From: Nageia nagi | Taxonomy: Eukaryota; Pinophyta | Direction of reading: 5' to 3' | Assembly: GCA_050084985.1 (NCBI GenBank) | Contig: JBITNC010000001.1 | Location: forward strand, 6,572,001-6,636,000 | DNA length: 64,000 nt | Shown here: positions 32,651 to 44,130 of the stretch, one piece after another | Numbering within the stretch: the first letter of the stretch is position 1 | How the letters are laid out: each line of letters opens with the position of its first letter | Translations under genes and position numbers: made by a program | Notes under the pieces: generated by a model | What the model saw: only the letters and a program-made list of their open reading frames with translations | Databases searched by the model: none | Told to the model about the DNA's origin: nothing

Positions 32651-33133
32651 TGAAGGATTTGAACTAGATCTAAACAAATCCTCTAGGACCTAAGACTAGG
32701 AAACTCAATCATACACAAGAAAACACAATCACTCAAGATAACACAAGTGTAATGTGGTTCCTCCCTCCTTGGGAGTACATCCACAACTAGTATCTCAATT
32801 CTCAAGTATGCCTCTCTTACAACTATACTCTTCCTCTCCTACACAACTAGTAGAGTAATCTTACTCCAAGAACTTAGTTTTGTTACAAGAGGAGAGGCCC
32901 TCTATTTATAGCTTGAGAGCACCTCCCTAACCTTCCTTTAACCCAAGGGTAAGGTTAGGGTTACATTAAATGTATCACCTAACTTCAACCTACCAACTAA
33001 CCACTTTGGTAAAGTCAAAGTCTACATATTAAAGAATTCTATTAATCTCTTAAGGTATCTACATACCCTTAAGTGATTAATTGAATTTACAAGGAGTTTA
33101 GATATTCACAATATTTCATTACAAATTCTAACA
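32651..33133 (-). repeat. Copia-A 3' LTR
   Basis: 483-bp LTR, TGTTAGAATT at 33,133 to CCTTCA at 32,651 on the minus strand. TATAAATA box at 32,903-32,910 (plus-strand TATTTATA). Inverted repeat CTTAAGGTAT/ATACCCTTAAG at about 33,048-33,071. Confidence 0.95.
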
Positions 33134-33621
33134 CTCCCCCTTAATGCAATATTGGGATAGAGCGTAGAAGAAAGAAGAGAGAGAGTAAGAGAGAGTTCTC
33201 CTCCATAGAGATACAAGTGGAGATGAGAACTTTTACATATTTGAGAATCTTTTTGAGAACTAGTATGAGACTCACTACATTACAATTTGAAAAAAAATGG
33301 TTTACAATGCAATCATTAACCACAACTGGTTTCACTGTACATAGTAGTCGATCAACTTTAAGCTGACATGTGAGTCTCCATGAGCTTGCTTTCACAAGGT
33401 GAGTAACCTGCATTTCTGAAGAAGATCCTGCATGCTACAAGCAACTCATGAACAAAAGTCAGTTAGATGCATCATATATTCAAATAAGAGAATCAAATAA
33501 TGCCATCTTATAAATAACTAATCAATGGTGCACTATAAGCCATCAAAGAGATGCCAAGCCATCACTCATAGTCACCTGTTGTATATAGACATGTGTTGAT
33601 TTTAAATAGAGCATAAAAATT

Positions 33622-33904
33622 GTACAACAAGTTTCTCACGTAGAGCAAACTCACCACGGAGGTCTAGAATGTACAACAAGTTCCTCACGCAGAGCGAACT
33701 TACCATGGAGGTATATTAATTTTATGCTCAAAATTTGTACAAGTTTCTCACGCAGAGCAAACTTACCACGGAGGTATAAAATGTACAACAAGTTTATCAC
33801 GCAGAGCAAACTTATCATTGAGGTATAAAATAATCAACACTCTATAACAATAATTGTACAACAAGTTTTTCACGTAGAGCAAACTTACCACGGAGGTCTA
33901 GAAT
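33622..33904. repeat. Five-copy tandem repeat in Copia-A 3' UTR
   Basis: Units beginning GTACAACAAGTTTCTCACG or close variants start at 33,622, 33,671, about 33,736, 33,783 and 33,855, each with GCAGAGCAAACTTACCACGG-like text. Spacing varies from 47 to 72 bp. Copia-1 has one equivalent unit at about 4,640-4,700. Confidence 0.8.
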
Positions 33905-33956
33905 GTACAATCAAAAAAGGCCTCTTAGAGGTGAAGTTGTCATCACTAACAAAAGT

Positions 33957-34682
33957 TTAAACTTCACTCCCCCTTGAGGGCAACTTCACCAACCCGAGAG
34001 AATCCCTAAGCTTGCAGAACTGAGCTTCAAGAAGGGGCTTAGTGAACAAATCAGCAAAGTTTTTAGTAGATGGACAATACTGCAACTGTATGATGTCATC
34101 TAGAACCTTATCCCTGATAAAATGGGCTTGGATTTCCACATGTTTAGTTCGTTGATGGAACACAGGATTCTTAGCCAAAGAGATACCCGATTGATTATCT
34201 GATGAAATAAGAGATGGGCCATTTTGTGTATACCCAATTTCGTTCAAAAAATGCCTCAGCCAAATAGCATCTTGGGTAGCAACAAACATGGCTCGATATT
34301 CAGCTTTGGTGGTAGAAAGAGTCACAGTAGGTTGCTTCTTGGAAGCCCAAGAGATAGCACCTGAACAATTGAGGGCACTTTGGAATACTTAAGAGCAATA
34401 TCCTTTGTCCTTGCGACATACCTCAGGATTTGCTTAACAGCATTGAGGTGTTCAACATATGGTTTTTGCATGAATCATGCCATCAGATTCACTGCAAAGG
34501 CAATATCAGGTCGAGAGATAGTCAGATACAGAAGACTACCAATCAATTGTCTATAAGCTTGTAGCATCAACCAACTGAGAATTTGAGCTCAGTGATACAA
34601 TGATTCTAGGAGAAATAGGTATTGTAGCATATTTACACTCCTCCATTCCAAACTTTTGCAAGATGTCTGATATATACTTAGA
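33957..34682 (-). pseudogene. Copia RNase H and RT end, Copia-A
   Basis: Minus-strand RNase H with STTKAEY, SSDNQSGISLAKN, FHQRTKHVEIQAHFIRD and the tail LFTKPLLEAQF (33,957-34,325). Upstream, stops break the RT end (after KYISDIL and near VNLMA). Near 34,370 the sequence jumps from KYSK to SGAISWASKK; the segment with the first catalytic aspartate, present in Copia-1 as FLDSDYGRDRDD, has been deleted. The domain is therefore inactive. Confidence 0.8.
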
Positions 34683-35969
34683 TTAACTAAGATAAGTACA
34701 ATCTTTGTGTTGGTATACTTGCATCCCAAGATAGTAATGCAATAGACCTAGATCAATCATTTCAAATGTTGCCTTGAGTTTGGAGATGCACTCTTGGATG
34801 ATTTCAATATTATTACCTGTTATTAGAAGATCATCCACATAAAGGAGAATTATGACCACATCTTTTCCTTGATTGAGTACATAGAGATCTGAATCGGAGA
34901 AGCACTTGAAAAAACCAATATCTGTAAAGAATCCTAAAATTTTCTTGTACCATGCTCTAGGTGCTTGCTTAAGTCCATACAAAGACTTCTTTAACTTACA
35001 CACAAGAAACTCTTTTCCTTCTAGAATAAATCCTTCTGGTTGATTCATGTAGATTTCAACATCTAAGTCATCATTGAGAAATGCACTTTTGACATCCAGT
35101 TGAAAAGCTTTCCATCCTTGAGCTGCAGAAAGAGCAAGGATTATTCTGACAGTAGGCATATTGGCCACAAGAGCAAAGGTTTCCTCATAATCAATACCAT
35201 ATTTTTGACCGAATCCTTTGGCTACTAACCTTGCCTTGTATTTTTCAATTTTTCCATCAGAATTGTACTTGACCTTGTATATCCATTTATTGCCAATCAC
35301 ATTTTTCTCATTGGGATAAGGAACCAAATCCCAAGTTTCATTTTTCATGAGTGCCTCATACTCAACTTTCATAGCTTCCATCCAATATTCTTGCTTGGAA
35401 GCTTCTTTGAATGTTGATGGCTCATGTGTATCATAAATTTTGGCAAATAAAGAGTTAAAGGTCATACTCCTTGTAATTCTCTGTGCTGGAGAATTTTGCT
35501 CTTGTGGTGACTTCTCTACATGATCATCCAACCAGTTAGGTGCAGGCGAAGAATCATCTGTATCAGACACCTCAGCATGAGAGGTCATATCCTCAGAAAG
35601 TTCATTGAACTTGACATCCCTAGAAATAAAGACTGTTTTATGGGATGAAGAGTAGAGCCTATAACCTCTATGCTGATTATCATACCCCACAAAGATGCAT
35701 TTTTCTAATCGTTTATCTAGCTTCTTTCTTTTCTCTGAGGTAATGAAGGCAAATGCATCACAACCGAAGACCCTGAAGTGTGAGAGGTTGGGTTTCTTTC
35801 TTGTCCATGCTTCATATGGAGTTTTACCTTTAACTTCCTTAGTAGGACACCTATTTAGGGTGTGAATAGCAGTGTGAATAGCTTCTCCCCATAAGAAACT
35901 AGGAAGGTTACCCAACATGCATCTTGCCATTTCCATAATGGTGCGATTCTTCCTTTCAGCAACTCCATT
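34683..35969 (-). pseudogene. Copia integrase C-terminus and reverse transcriptase, Copia-A
   Basis: 417-residue open stretch (35,936-34,683) that continues the upstream frame after one TAA. It starts in NGVAERKN (catalytic E of integrase) with the copia GKTPYEAW and FRVFGC landmarks, then RT with WIYKVKYNSDGKIEKYKARL, FQLDVKSAFLNDDL and the polymerase box YVDDLLITG, all intact. It ends at a TAA after CTYLS where a Gln codon (CAA) is expected. RT would copy element RNA to DNA within gag particles. Confidence 0.88.
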
Positions 35970-36848
35970 TTACTGAGGGGTGTAAGGGATTGTGAATTGT
36001 TGCTTAATCCCATGTTTAACATAATAGTCGTTAAACTCATTGCTATTATATTCACCCCCATTATTAGATCTCAACATCTTGATCTTAAAATCAGTTTGAT
36101 TTTCAACAAGTGCCTTGAAGTCTCTAAACCTGTCAAAAGTTTGATCCTTGTGCTCAAGTAGATAACCAAATGTCATCCTACTGAAGTCATCAATGAAGGT
36201 CAGAACATAAGAAGCTCCACCTAGTGACTTAGTCTGAAAAGGACCCATCAAATCTAAATGCACAAGCTGAAGAGGACAAGTAGCCCGAGTTGCCTTATCT
36301 TTTTCAAACTTTTGCCTATGCATCTTTCCTAGAATGCACCTTTCACAAAGACCAATTGTGGGTGAAATATTAGGTAAACCTTCCACAAGTGCTTGAGTTT
36401 TCATATCTTGAATACTCTTGTGGTTAAGGTGTCCTAATCGTTGATGCCAAAGATTACCTTTTGAACAAACATTTGCAGCAAGACAAATCTTTGAAGGTAC
36501 TTGATCCACAATATAAAGGTCATCCTTTACTGATCCTTTCATCAAGGTGGAAAGTCCTTTCTTAACACACCAGGAGTGTGAGGTAAACTCAAATGAGCAT
36601 CCTTTCCTTGTAATCTGAATTACGGAGATGAGATTCATCCTTAGTTTAGGCACATAAAAGACATTATCAAGAGTCTTTCCATGAATCTTCACACTCCCTA
36701 TTCCGTGAACATCAAGGACTGTATTATCACCTATCACAACTGCATCCTTCTTGTACTTATGAAAGTTTTCAAACTTATCCTTTTCATAACACATGTGATT
36801 AGTGCATCCTGAATCAACAATCCAATCATTTGAAATAGTTTGAGTCAT
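35970..36848 (-). pseudogene. Copia protease and integrase core, Copia-A
   Basis: 292-residue open stretch in the same frame as gag and RT. The protease active site WIVDSGC is at residues 9-15. Integrase has the HQRLGHLNH and CERC zinc-binding pairs and a HLDLMGPF motif (first catalytic D). The second catalytic position reads RSNNGGEY in place of RSDNGGEY, so an aspartate has become asparagine. It ends at TAA in TPQ-stop-NGVAERKN, where copia elements have TPQQNG, a probable CAA to TAA change. Confidence 0.88.
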
Positions 36849-36851
36849 TGA

Positions 36852-37793
36852 TTAGTAGGCAACAGTAGCAGTATGCTTTTTCTTCTTTCTATTATTGAAA
36901 TGTCTCACATTTGCATTTCCCTTACCTTTTTGAGCAAATTTCTTTTTGCGACAATCATACTCTTTATGCCCAAAGATACCACAAAAGTTACAATTTCTAT
37001 CAAACTTTTCCTGAGGTGTTAGATTGCTTGATCCAGCTTTGTCATTCCTTTGCCTGTAGTTGCCATGATTGTTGTTGCCCTTTTTGTCATACTTCCTGAA
37101 GGTAGATGAGGACTTGTTATCTTTGAATTTGTAAAGTTTGAACTTTTTCTTGAAAGGAGTTTTGGTTTCTCCTAGAGCAATGCTATTGTCCTTTGGAGAA
37201 AGGTTCAACATTTTCTTGTTCAAAGTTTCCTCATGCTTCAGAAGGAGTCTAGAAAGGTTATCAAGTGAGATGGCATCTTCTTCATCATCGAGCCTTATTT
37301 TCATAACCGTGACAAAATTACTGAACTTTGTAGTAAGGATTTGAAGAATGATGAAGACCATGAACTCATCATTGATCCAGTTGCACCCACAACCAACCAG
37401 TTGTGTCTTGAGGTCAATGATTTTGTTTAAGTAGATGGAGGCACTTTCATCTTCACTTTATCGATACTGCAACAACTTTTGTAGAATGGTAAACCTCCTT
37501 GAAAATTTGGACCCAAGGTAAATTTTCTTTAGCCTATCCCAAGCTTCCTTTGCTGAAGTTGATGAAGAGATCATGAGAAGGACATCATCTGAAACTGCAC
37601 GATAAATCATTGAAGTTGCTAACTCATTCTTTGAGTTGTATACTTCAAGAGCCTTCTCATCGGTAGGAGCAACCAAGTCTTCACTAACTGTCTGCCACAG
37701 CTTCCTTGCTTGTAACTCGACTTTCATACGAGGTTCCCATATTCCAAAGTTGGAACCGTCGAGTATATGCTTGGGAATGAAGGTTTCAACCAT
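36852..37793 (-). pseudogene. Copia gag, Copia-A
   Basis: Gag starts best at MVETFIPK (37,793), preceded by a short non-conserved extension. Landmarks are FGIWEPRMKVEL, KEAWDRLKKIYLG and, after the in-frame TAA at 37,458-37,460, an open piece (to 36,852) with the zinc knuckle CNFCGIFGHKEYDC, a correct CX2CX4HX4C. A second in-frame TAA lies at the gag-pol junction, six bases before the pol ATG. Gag packages element RNA. Confidence 0.85.
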
Positions 37794-37859
37794 TGCTACA
37801 AAAAAGAGTAAATATGCAATAAAAATGCAAACTTTTACAATTTTCCATCTATACATATA

Positions 37860-40800
37860 AAATATCTAATAAGCAAACATGTCCCATATGTGCAAACTTA
37901 TTAACCACGATCCATAGAAGGATAAAGTTGGGGTTGTTTTCTTGTATAGAATTAGGCCTTCACCTGGATGCCCGCAAGGTGGAGCCCAGGTACTACCAGT
38001 CCTCAACCAGTTCACCTTGGTCAGTAATATACTCTCACTAGGAGAAGTACTAACTATTTTCTAAGGATCCGACGTATCTTGGATCGGCCATTTTAATTAT
38101 CTTGATTAAGGTTTTCAGTTTTCCTCCTAGGTTATCAGGATAATCCCTGAATGGACGTGCGGACATGTGGTATCACTACACACATGCCTGTCCACCTAAT
38201 AGAGTTATGTCCAATCCAACAGAGGTCTTAGGGGCAATTAAGACGGACTTACCACCACTCGATTCTTCGGACTAAAAGGGCTCCAGTCTGCCCTGTCCTC
38301 ACCTCGTGGCTCCCCAAACAAGTCATGTTGTGGAAAATACGTGCGGATGTATTCATTTTAGGGGTTACTTTCAAATTTTTGCGTATTGCAAGTATAAAGC
38401 AAATGTGCAAAAATATAAAGTAAAGTGAAAATACTCCATCCACACGAACTTGAAGCCTTAAGAGTCCAAAATTGAGTCCAATGGGTTTTGTACTAACCCC
38501 TAAAGGACTTTTACATTTTTCATATTTTTGCTCAAGTTCAAAAATAATGAATTTTTCAAATGCTAAGTCCTATTTAGCATTAATCCATAACTTAAACATG
38601 TATTATTCCATGACTTAAAATTAAGTATAAAAACATGCATCATGCATTTTAACTTAAAATTTTAAGTACTAAGCATGCTTTAATCCTAACAATGTTAAGA
38701 GGTATGCATTTTAAACTTAGCATGCAAGATCCATTTAGCATAACATGCAAGATCTATTTAGCATGCAAGATCTATTTAGCATAACATGCAAGATCTATTT
38801 AGCATAACGTAAAAATTTAAGTAACATGCAAGATCTATTTAGCATAACATGCAAGATCTATTTAGATTTAAGTAAAATGATAAAAATCCCCCCCATTTTA
38901 ACTTAAAGTGCTAACAACTTGGATGCTAAAAAATTGATGTTTAAGTATGGGGTTTCCCTATGAGGCACTTAAGGGGTCATCCCTTAAAAAAAGGTCTGGG
39001 AAGGATCTAGTGTAAGTAAATATAGCACTTTGACTAAGGCAAAAAACCTTTAAATAGGGAAGTTTGACTAAGGCAAAAAAATCAAATCAAATTTGGAGAG
39101 GGTAAAAAAAATTAAATACCCAACATCAAGAGTTTGACAAAAAAAAGTGGAAGGTCCAAGGGAAGCCACGTGGAGGGGGAGAGGCTGGGCAGGGGTGGTA
39201 AGGGCCAAAGTCGACGAGGAAGCCACGTAAGGCGATGGAGGTCACGTGAGTAGTGGCTGGCGGAGGTAGTAGGGAATAAAAGTCAAAATAATAAGAAAAA
39301 ACATGTTTCTGGAAGCCTTACATAGCCACGAAGGGGGTCAATGAACATTCCACGGACCACATGCAGGTTTCGTGCATATTGCAGTCCTTGAAATGGTGTC
39401 GGCATCATGCATAAACAATGTGCAAATCGCTGCAATGTATACGTCTGGTGCATATTCATGTGGTGCTGATCCTGTAAGCAATGGAGTGAATGGAACTCGA
39501 TCTACACCATGTTAAATAAGGTGTGTATCCAGTTAATGGAGTCATTGTGTGCATAGCCTGCGAGACGACATCGAGAGGAGGCAGAAGCATGCGACGCAGC
39601 ACCCTGCAGGTGGTCAAACATGGCATGGTGGGTAGATCCAGCGATCATGGTGTAGCAGATCTGGTGTGTGCAGAGCCTGAGAGGATGGTAGGATGTGGAG
39701 GAGGCTAGAAGATGGGAGCAAACTCGTGGGCACCAGTGTGTAGAGCCTGCGATCAGTTCATTGCATGAAACTATGTCTGCATCAGCATCTCCTTTGGCTG
39801 CACCATGCATCGTTATTCCCTCTGAATTGATCCTGGCCAGGCATTCTATCAAACAATGCCCACGAGGAAGTCAAGGAGCTATGCGTCGATGGCGAGGGAG
39901 GTGGAGACAGGCGGAGGAGCGTAGGTGGTGGTGGTCGCCACCAGACGTCGCGCGCGTGGGCGAGAGGAGCCACTAGAGGCGCTTCCTAATTTTAATAAAA
40001 TGTATACGAGGTTAATTTTTATTTAATGACCATAATAAATTTCATTTGAGTGGCCCTGACCCACCCCCTAGATAATGTTTTTGATTTATAGTTTAAATGA
40101 ATTTAAAATATAAAAATATACATATATTTTGTTAATTACATTTTAAACAGATTTAAAATAAAATATATATATATATTTTTGATGTAAAAATAAAAAAAAA
40201 TATATATATAATTTTGTTTTGATTATTGTAAATAAAATTTTAAAAATAAATATATATATATATATATATATATATTTGTGATTATGTTTTAAACAAAATC
40301 CAAAAGAAAAATATATATATATATAGATATAGATAATTTGAGCCTTTAAATATAGGAGTGTGCCCCTAAAATTGTGGTAGAACCAAAAAAAATTGTCCTT
40401 CTCTCTAACTTTGTGAAATATTCATGCCTTACGAAAAATACCATTTAACATAAACAATGGTAGTATATGTAGGAGAAATTTCACAATAATATATTACTAT
40501 TTTTAAGCAAATAGTAATAACATAATACTACTAACATAAAAAATGTTAGCAAAAATATTGGCATTTCATAGTATCCTCTTAAAAAAATATAGCATGTATT
40601 GAGCATTTTTGTAAAAAGAATGCTACTAACATAAGAGGTTAGTATAGAAAAACAATACTTGTATTGTCATTATAATCATATTTTGCAAGAAATAAGCTCC
40701 AATATCTCACAAAGTATGTTAGTATCTAATGCAATAATCCAAAAAAATGATCAAATGAGGAGGAAATTTATACCTTCTCTTAAAATTTACCTCACCAATG

Positions 40801-40919
40801 GGGTGTAAGATGAGGAATGAAGAAGGATGAAGAACCTCCAAGATGTAGCTTTCACACCAAAAGAAGAGCTTCCACAACAAGGAGAGCTTCTACACCAAGA
40901 AGAAGAGCTTCCACAACAA
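37860..40919 (-). other. Copia-A leader, about 3.1 kb, with GC-rich insert-like block
   Basis: Non-coding region between gag and the primer site. It holds a part shared with Copia-1 (37,930-38,650), a short tandem repeat (38,721-38,875), a GC-rich block (about 39,130-39,980) and A/T-rich DNA with (TA)n microsatellites (about 40,160-40,330). Short open frames here (such as 39,502-39,976 on both strands) have no recognisable family. Next to the primer site are three spaced copies of an AGAGCTTCCACAACAAG-like word. Confidence 0.6.
38721..38875. repeat. Short tandem repeat CATGCAAGATCTATTTAG
   Basis: About six copies of CATGCAAGATC(C/T)ATTTAG, some joined by CATAA, in the Copia-A leader. Confidence 0.8.
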
Positions 40920-40934
40920 GGCTCTGATACCAAT
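40920..40934 (-). other. Copia-A primer-binding site
   Basis: Minus strand reads ATTGGTATCAGAGCC directly after the 5' LTR end, the standard plant copia match to the 3' end of initiator tRNA-Met. First-strand cDNA synthesis would start here. Confidence 0.92.
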
Positions 40935-41417
40935 TGAAGGATTTGAACTAGATCTAAACAAATCCTCTAGGACCTAAGACTAGGAAACTCAATCATACAC
41001 AAGATAACACAATCACTCAAGATAACACAAGTGTAATGTGGTTCCTCTCTCCTTGGGAGTACATCCACAACTAGTATCTCAATTCTCAAGTATGCCTCTC
41101 TTACAACTATACTCTTCCTCTCCTACACAACTAGTAGAGTAATCTTACTCCAAGAACTTAGTTTTGTTACAAGAGGAGAGGCCCTCTATTTATAGCTTGA
41201 AAGCACCTCCCTAACCTTCCTTTAACCCAAGGGTAAGGTTAGGGTTACATTAAATGTATCACCTAACTTCAACCTACCAACTAACCACTTTGGTAAAGTC
41301 AAAGTCTACATATTAAAGAATTCTATTAATCTCTTAAGGTATCTACATACCCTTAAGTGATTAATTGAATTTACAAGGAGTTTAGATATTCACAATATTT
41401 CATTACAAATTCTAACA
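40935..41417 (-). repeat. Copia-A 5' LTR
   Basis: Direct repeat of 32,651-33,133 at a constant offset of 8,284 bp. The differences seen are AAGATAAC/AAGAAAAC, CCTCTCTCC/CCTCCCTCC and TTGAAAGC/TTGAGAGC. TATA equivalent at 41,187-41,194. It is followed by ATTTT. Confidence 0.95.
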
Positions 41418-41422
41418 ATTTT

Positions 41423-42960
41423 AGTGCTTCCCTTGCAATCATTTTCTCATTGTAAGCTATCATGAAAGAGAGATAAAAAAACAAGGATTAAACAAGGCTT
41501 GTGGCAGTTTATTAAGTCTTTAATGACTTTCATCACCTTTATTACTTAAAATATGAACCTTCCATTCTTTACTATAATAGTATTAAACATCTGATTATTA
41601 TTGCATTACGTTAACTTATGCATGCAAATGCATTAAGTTGTATCAATTTTGTTATCATTATTTTCAACATGTTCTTCAATATTTGTAATTATTATTCATA
41701 CACCATATTTAAATTACTTTAATTTAGATTTTATTTGTTAAATACTTAATAGAGTACACATAATATGATGTTTTTACTTATTTTTCTTTTCACATTCTTA
41801 TTAACTTTGTGTAAAATTCTACAATTGTATTAATGTAAAAATATAATAAATAGTTATCAGTTATTAATATAAATTATTAAAACAACTTTTAAAATTTTAT
41901 ATAAATTATCCTCATCTGATTTTTGATTAAAGTTTATTTTTAAATGGAGATTAACTTTACTTCAAGTATAATCAATTACATACATGATGCAACTCAAATA
42001 GAGGGGTAGACTTATTTGACCATTTTTAAAAAAAATTAGAATTGCTTTTCACATTCTTATTAACTAACTTTGTGTAAAATTCTACAATTGCATTAATGTA
42101 AAAATATCATAAATAATTATTAATGACTAATATAAATTATTAAACCAACTTTTAAAATTTTATATAAAATACCATCATGTGATTTTTGAGTAAAGTTTAT
42201 TTTTAAATGGAGATTAACTTTAAAACTTTAAGTACAATCAATTACATACATGATGTAACTCAAATAGAGGGGTAGACTTATTGTATAATTTTTTTTAAAA
42301 TTTTAGATAAAATATCTTGAAGTGATTTGTTCAAGTAAAATCTATTTTTAAAAGTGGATTAAATTTACTTTGAGTTAAAAAATTATACACAACTCAAAGA
42401 GACAGGTTAGAGATCAAAATATTCAATGTTGTTTGATGAAACTAATATATGGATAAATTATTTTCTAAAGAAGATTTCTTTAGATGTTAAAATTATCATT
42501 TGATAAAATTTGACTATGGTTTACTTATAATTATACTATAACTTATTTTTTAAGTATTTTAGCAAATAAATATATAAATATTTTTCTCTATATTATTAAA
42601 TTTATTTTAAATGTTTAATGCATTTGAAGATAAAAATGTTATTGTCTTACCACTCTAATTTTATAATTTTTATTTATATTTTCTTAGCCCTACTTTTTAT
42701 ATAAAAATTTACAAGTCAAGCTTTAAATTTGATGTTGATGTTGATTGTCTTGGAAAAAAATATAAGAGACTTTTTAATAGAATTGTCTTTCAAATTACAT
42801 TTAAATTTTATTTTTAGAAGTCAGATATATATTTAGATTTTAAATATTATTTTATATTTTAAAATTTCATTTCTATGATTAATTATTTTCTATTAATTTA
42901 TTATTTAATATAACATAAGAAACTTTAAAAATAAAAATAAAAAATTAAATTATTATTATT
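41423..42960. other. AT-rich spacer without recognised genes
   Basis: Very A/T-rich. The only structure seen is the 259-bp tandem duplication listed separately. Confidence 0.55.
41791..42300. repeat. 259-bp tandem duplication with a third decayed partial copy
   Basis: Units start with CACATTCTTATTAACT at 41,791 and 42,050 and share TACATACATGATG and CAAATAGAGGGGTAGAC. A third, more diverged part extends to about 42,420. Confidence 0.75.
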
Positions 42961-42979
42961 ATACATGAGTTTTAATATC

Positions 42980-43640
42980 TCTCCGTTTCACGCAGCCGCT
43001 TCATACCTCCGCTCGGACCACCATTCTCTGACTCAAATCTGTCACATCAATCTGGAAAGATAGGAGGGAAAAAATTTTAGCAGTCCCTTTGCAGAACCTT
43101 ACTCGCGTCATCCATGGCTCTTTCTCAAAAAAGACCAAGGTATTGTAGCAAAATAGTATCTATTGTAAGATCGTAGATTCCTCAATGCTTTCGTCTCCTT
43201 CGCGTGTAGAAGTATCAGTAAGACATTGTTTTCCTCGAGAGGGAGGAGGAAGAATTTAAACAGGTGGATGCGGAGAGCTGGATAAGCTGAAGATCTAATG
43301 GAAGGCAGATCCCAATGAGCTGGGCATGTTCTATAATTTAAGGAAGCTTTTTTTTTTTCTGTGGAAATGGTTTCCAAGGGTTCATCCCTCTAGCAACTTG
43401 GACAAACTGTTGATATTATTTAAATTATTCATCTATGTGTATTTGGAAATTGGAATGCAAGCTGTTTCAAACGTAAGTCGCACCAACTCAACTGTATCCG
43501 TGCAATACTTGAAATACTCATCACAAACAATTATTTACATACGAATTAGTACAAGTCATGAATTTAATCTGCAAGTTCAAATGGCAGAAAATGACTTGTT
43601 GTTTCATTGGGCACTGCCTTGTTTATGTTTATGACAACGT
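42980..43640. other. Unrecognised GC-richer patch, possible host exon remnant
   Basis: Stands out from its A/T-rich surroundings by higher G+C and several CpGs (for example TTTCACGCAGCCGC and TTACTCGCGTCATCC). A plus-strand ATG in a good context (CATCCATGG, 43,113) opens only a short frame (MALSQKRPR, then a stop), and a minus-strand frame runs 43,377-43,108. I recognise neither product. It may be a decayed exon, a promoter fragment or unknown repeat. Confidence 0.25.
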
Positions 43641-43868
43641 TGTTTGGGTTTTGATGTGTCTTTCTCAATTTCGATTTTGTGTATTGTTGGTTGTATTGAT
43701 GTAAAGAGTCTCTAATATTTGATTTTGGGTTGGAAGGACTCTATATACTTTTAATAAGGAATGTTTATTTTATTCGAATTTACATTAACAAGGTTAAGTT
43801 ATTTTATTTAAGTACTTTGATTGAGTTATTAAACAAAATTTTATTATTATAAAAAAAATCGATTCATT

Positions 43869-44117
43869 TGTTAGACATTTAATCCTTAAGGATTATGGTA
43901 TAGTTAGAGTAGTATTAGATACTTAGTATATTTAGTAAATTCATAGCTTTGAGTGTGTTAGAATTTAGAGAGTTATTTCTTGTAAAATATGAGGAGTTAC
44001 AATGTATATCAAAGGTCATCCAAGAAGGTGAACATGAAGAGTCTTTCTCAAATTATATTTACACAATATTCTACATTGATAGAATGCTTTTTGATCTTGG
44101 AGTTATTCTACCTGTCA
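43869..44117 (+). repeat. Copia-C 5' LTR
   Basis: 249 bp, TGTTAGACAT...CCTGTCA. Carries TTAGATACTTAGTATATTTA-type sequence but no clear TATAAA box. The short open frame inside it, also present in the 3' LTR, is not a gene. Confidence 0.85.
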
Positions 44118-44130
44118 TTGGTACCAGAGC

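Larger units (their letters stand above)
32651..41417 (-). mobile_element. Copia-A: complete Ty1/copia element with broken pol
   Basis: 8,767-bp minus-strand element flanked by ATTTT (32,646-32,650 and 41,418-41,422). The 483-bp LTRs at 32,651-33,133 and 40,935-41,417 differ at about three positions by eye. A textbook primer site (40,920-40,934) and a polypurine tract beside the 3' LTR (TTAAGGGGGAGTG on the minus strand, 33,134-33,146) are present. gag, protease, integrase, RT and RNase H follow in the copia order in a single frame that carries several in-frame stops. The leader between the primer site and gag is about 3.1 kb, which is long for copia. Copia-1 is a deleted relative. Confidence 0.95.

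Noticed and set aside
39502-39976. Pair of opposing open frames of about 90-116 residues as host genes
   Set aside because: They overlap on opposite strands in a GC-rich block, have no recognisable domain and lie inside a retroelement leader. Kept only as an unusual composition block.
40160-40330. (TA)n blocks as a replication origin or matrix attachment site
   Set aside because: Simple microsatellites inside a retroelement leader; no further supporting signal can be read from sequence.
40918-40934. Possible tRNA-Met gene fragment
   Set aside because: Only the short primer-binding complement is present, directly abutting an LTR; no cloverleaf can be formed.
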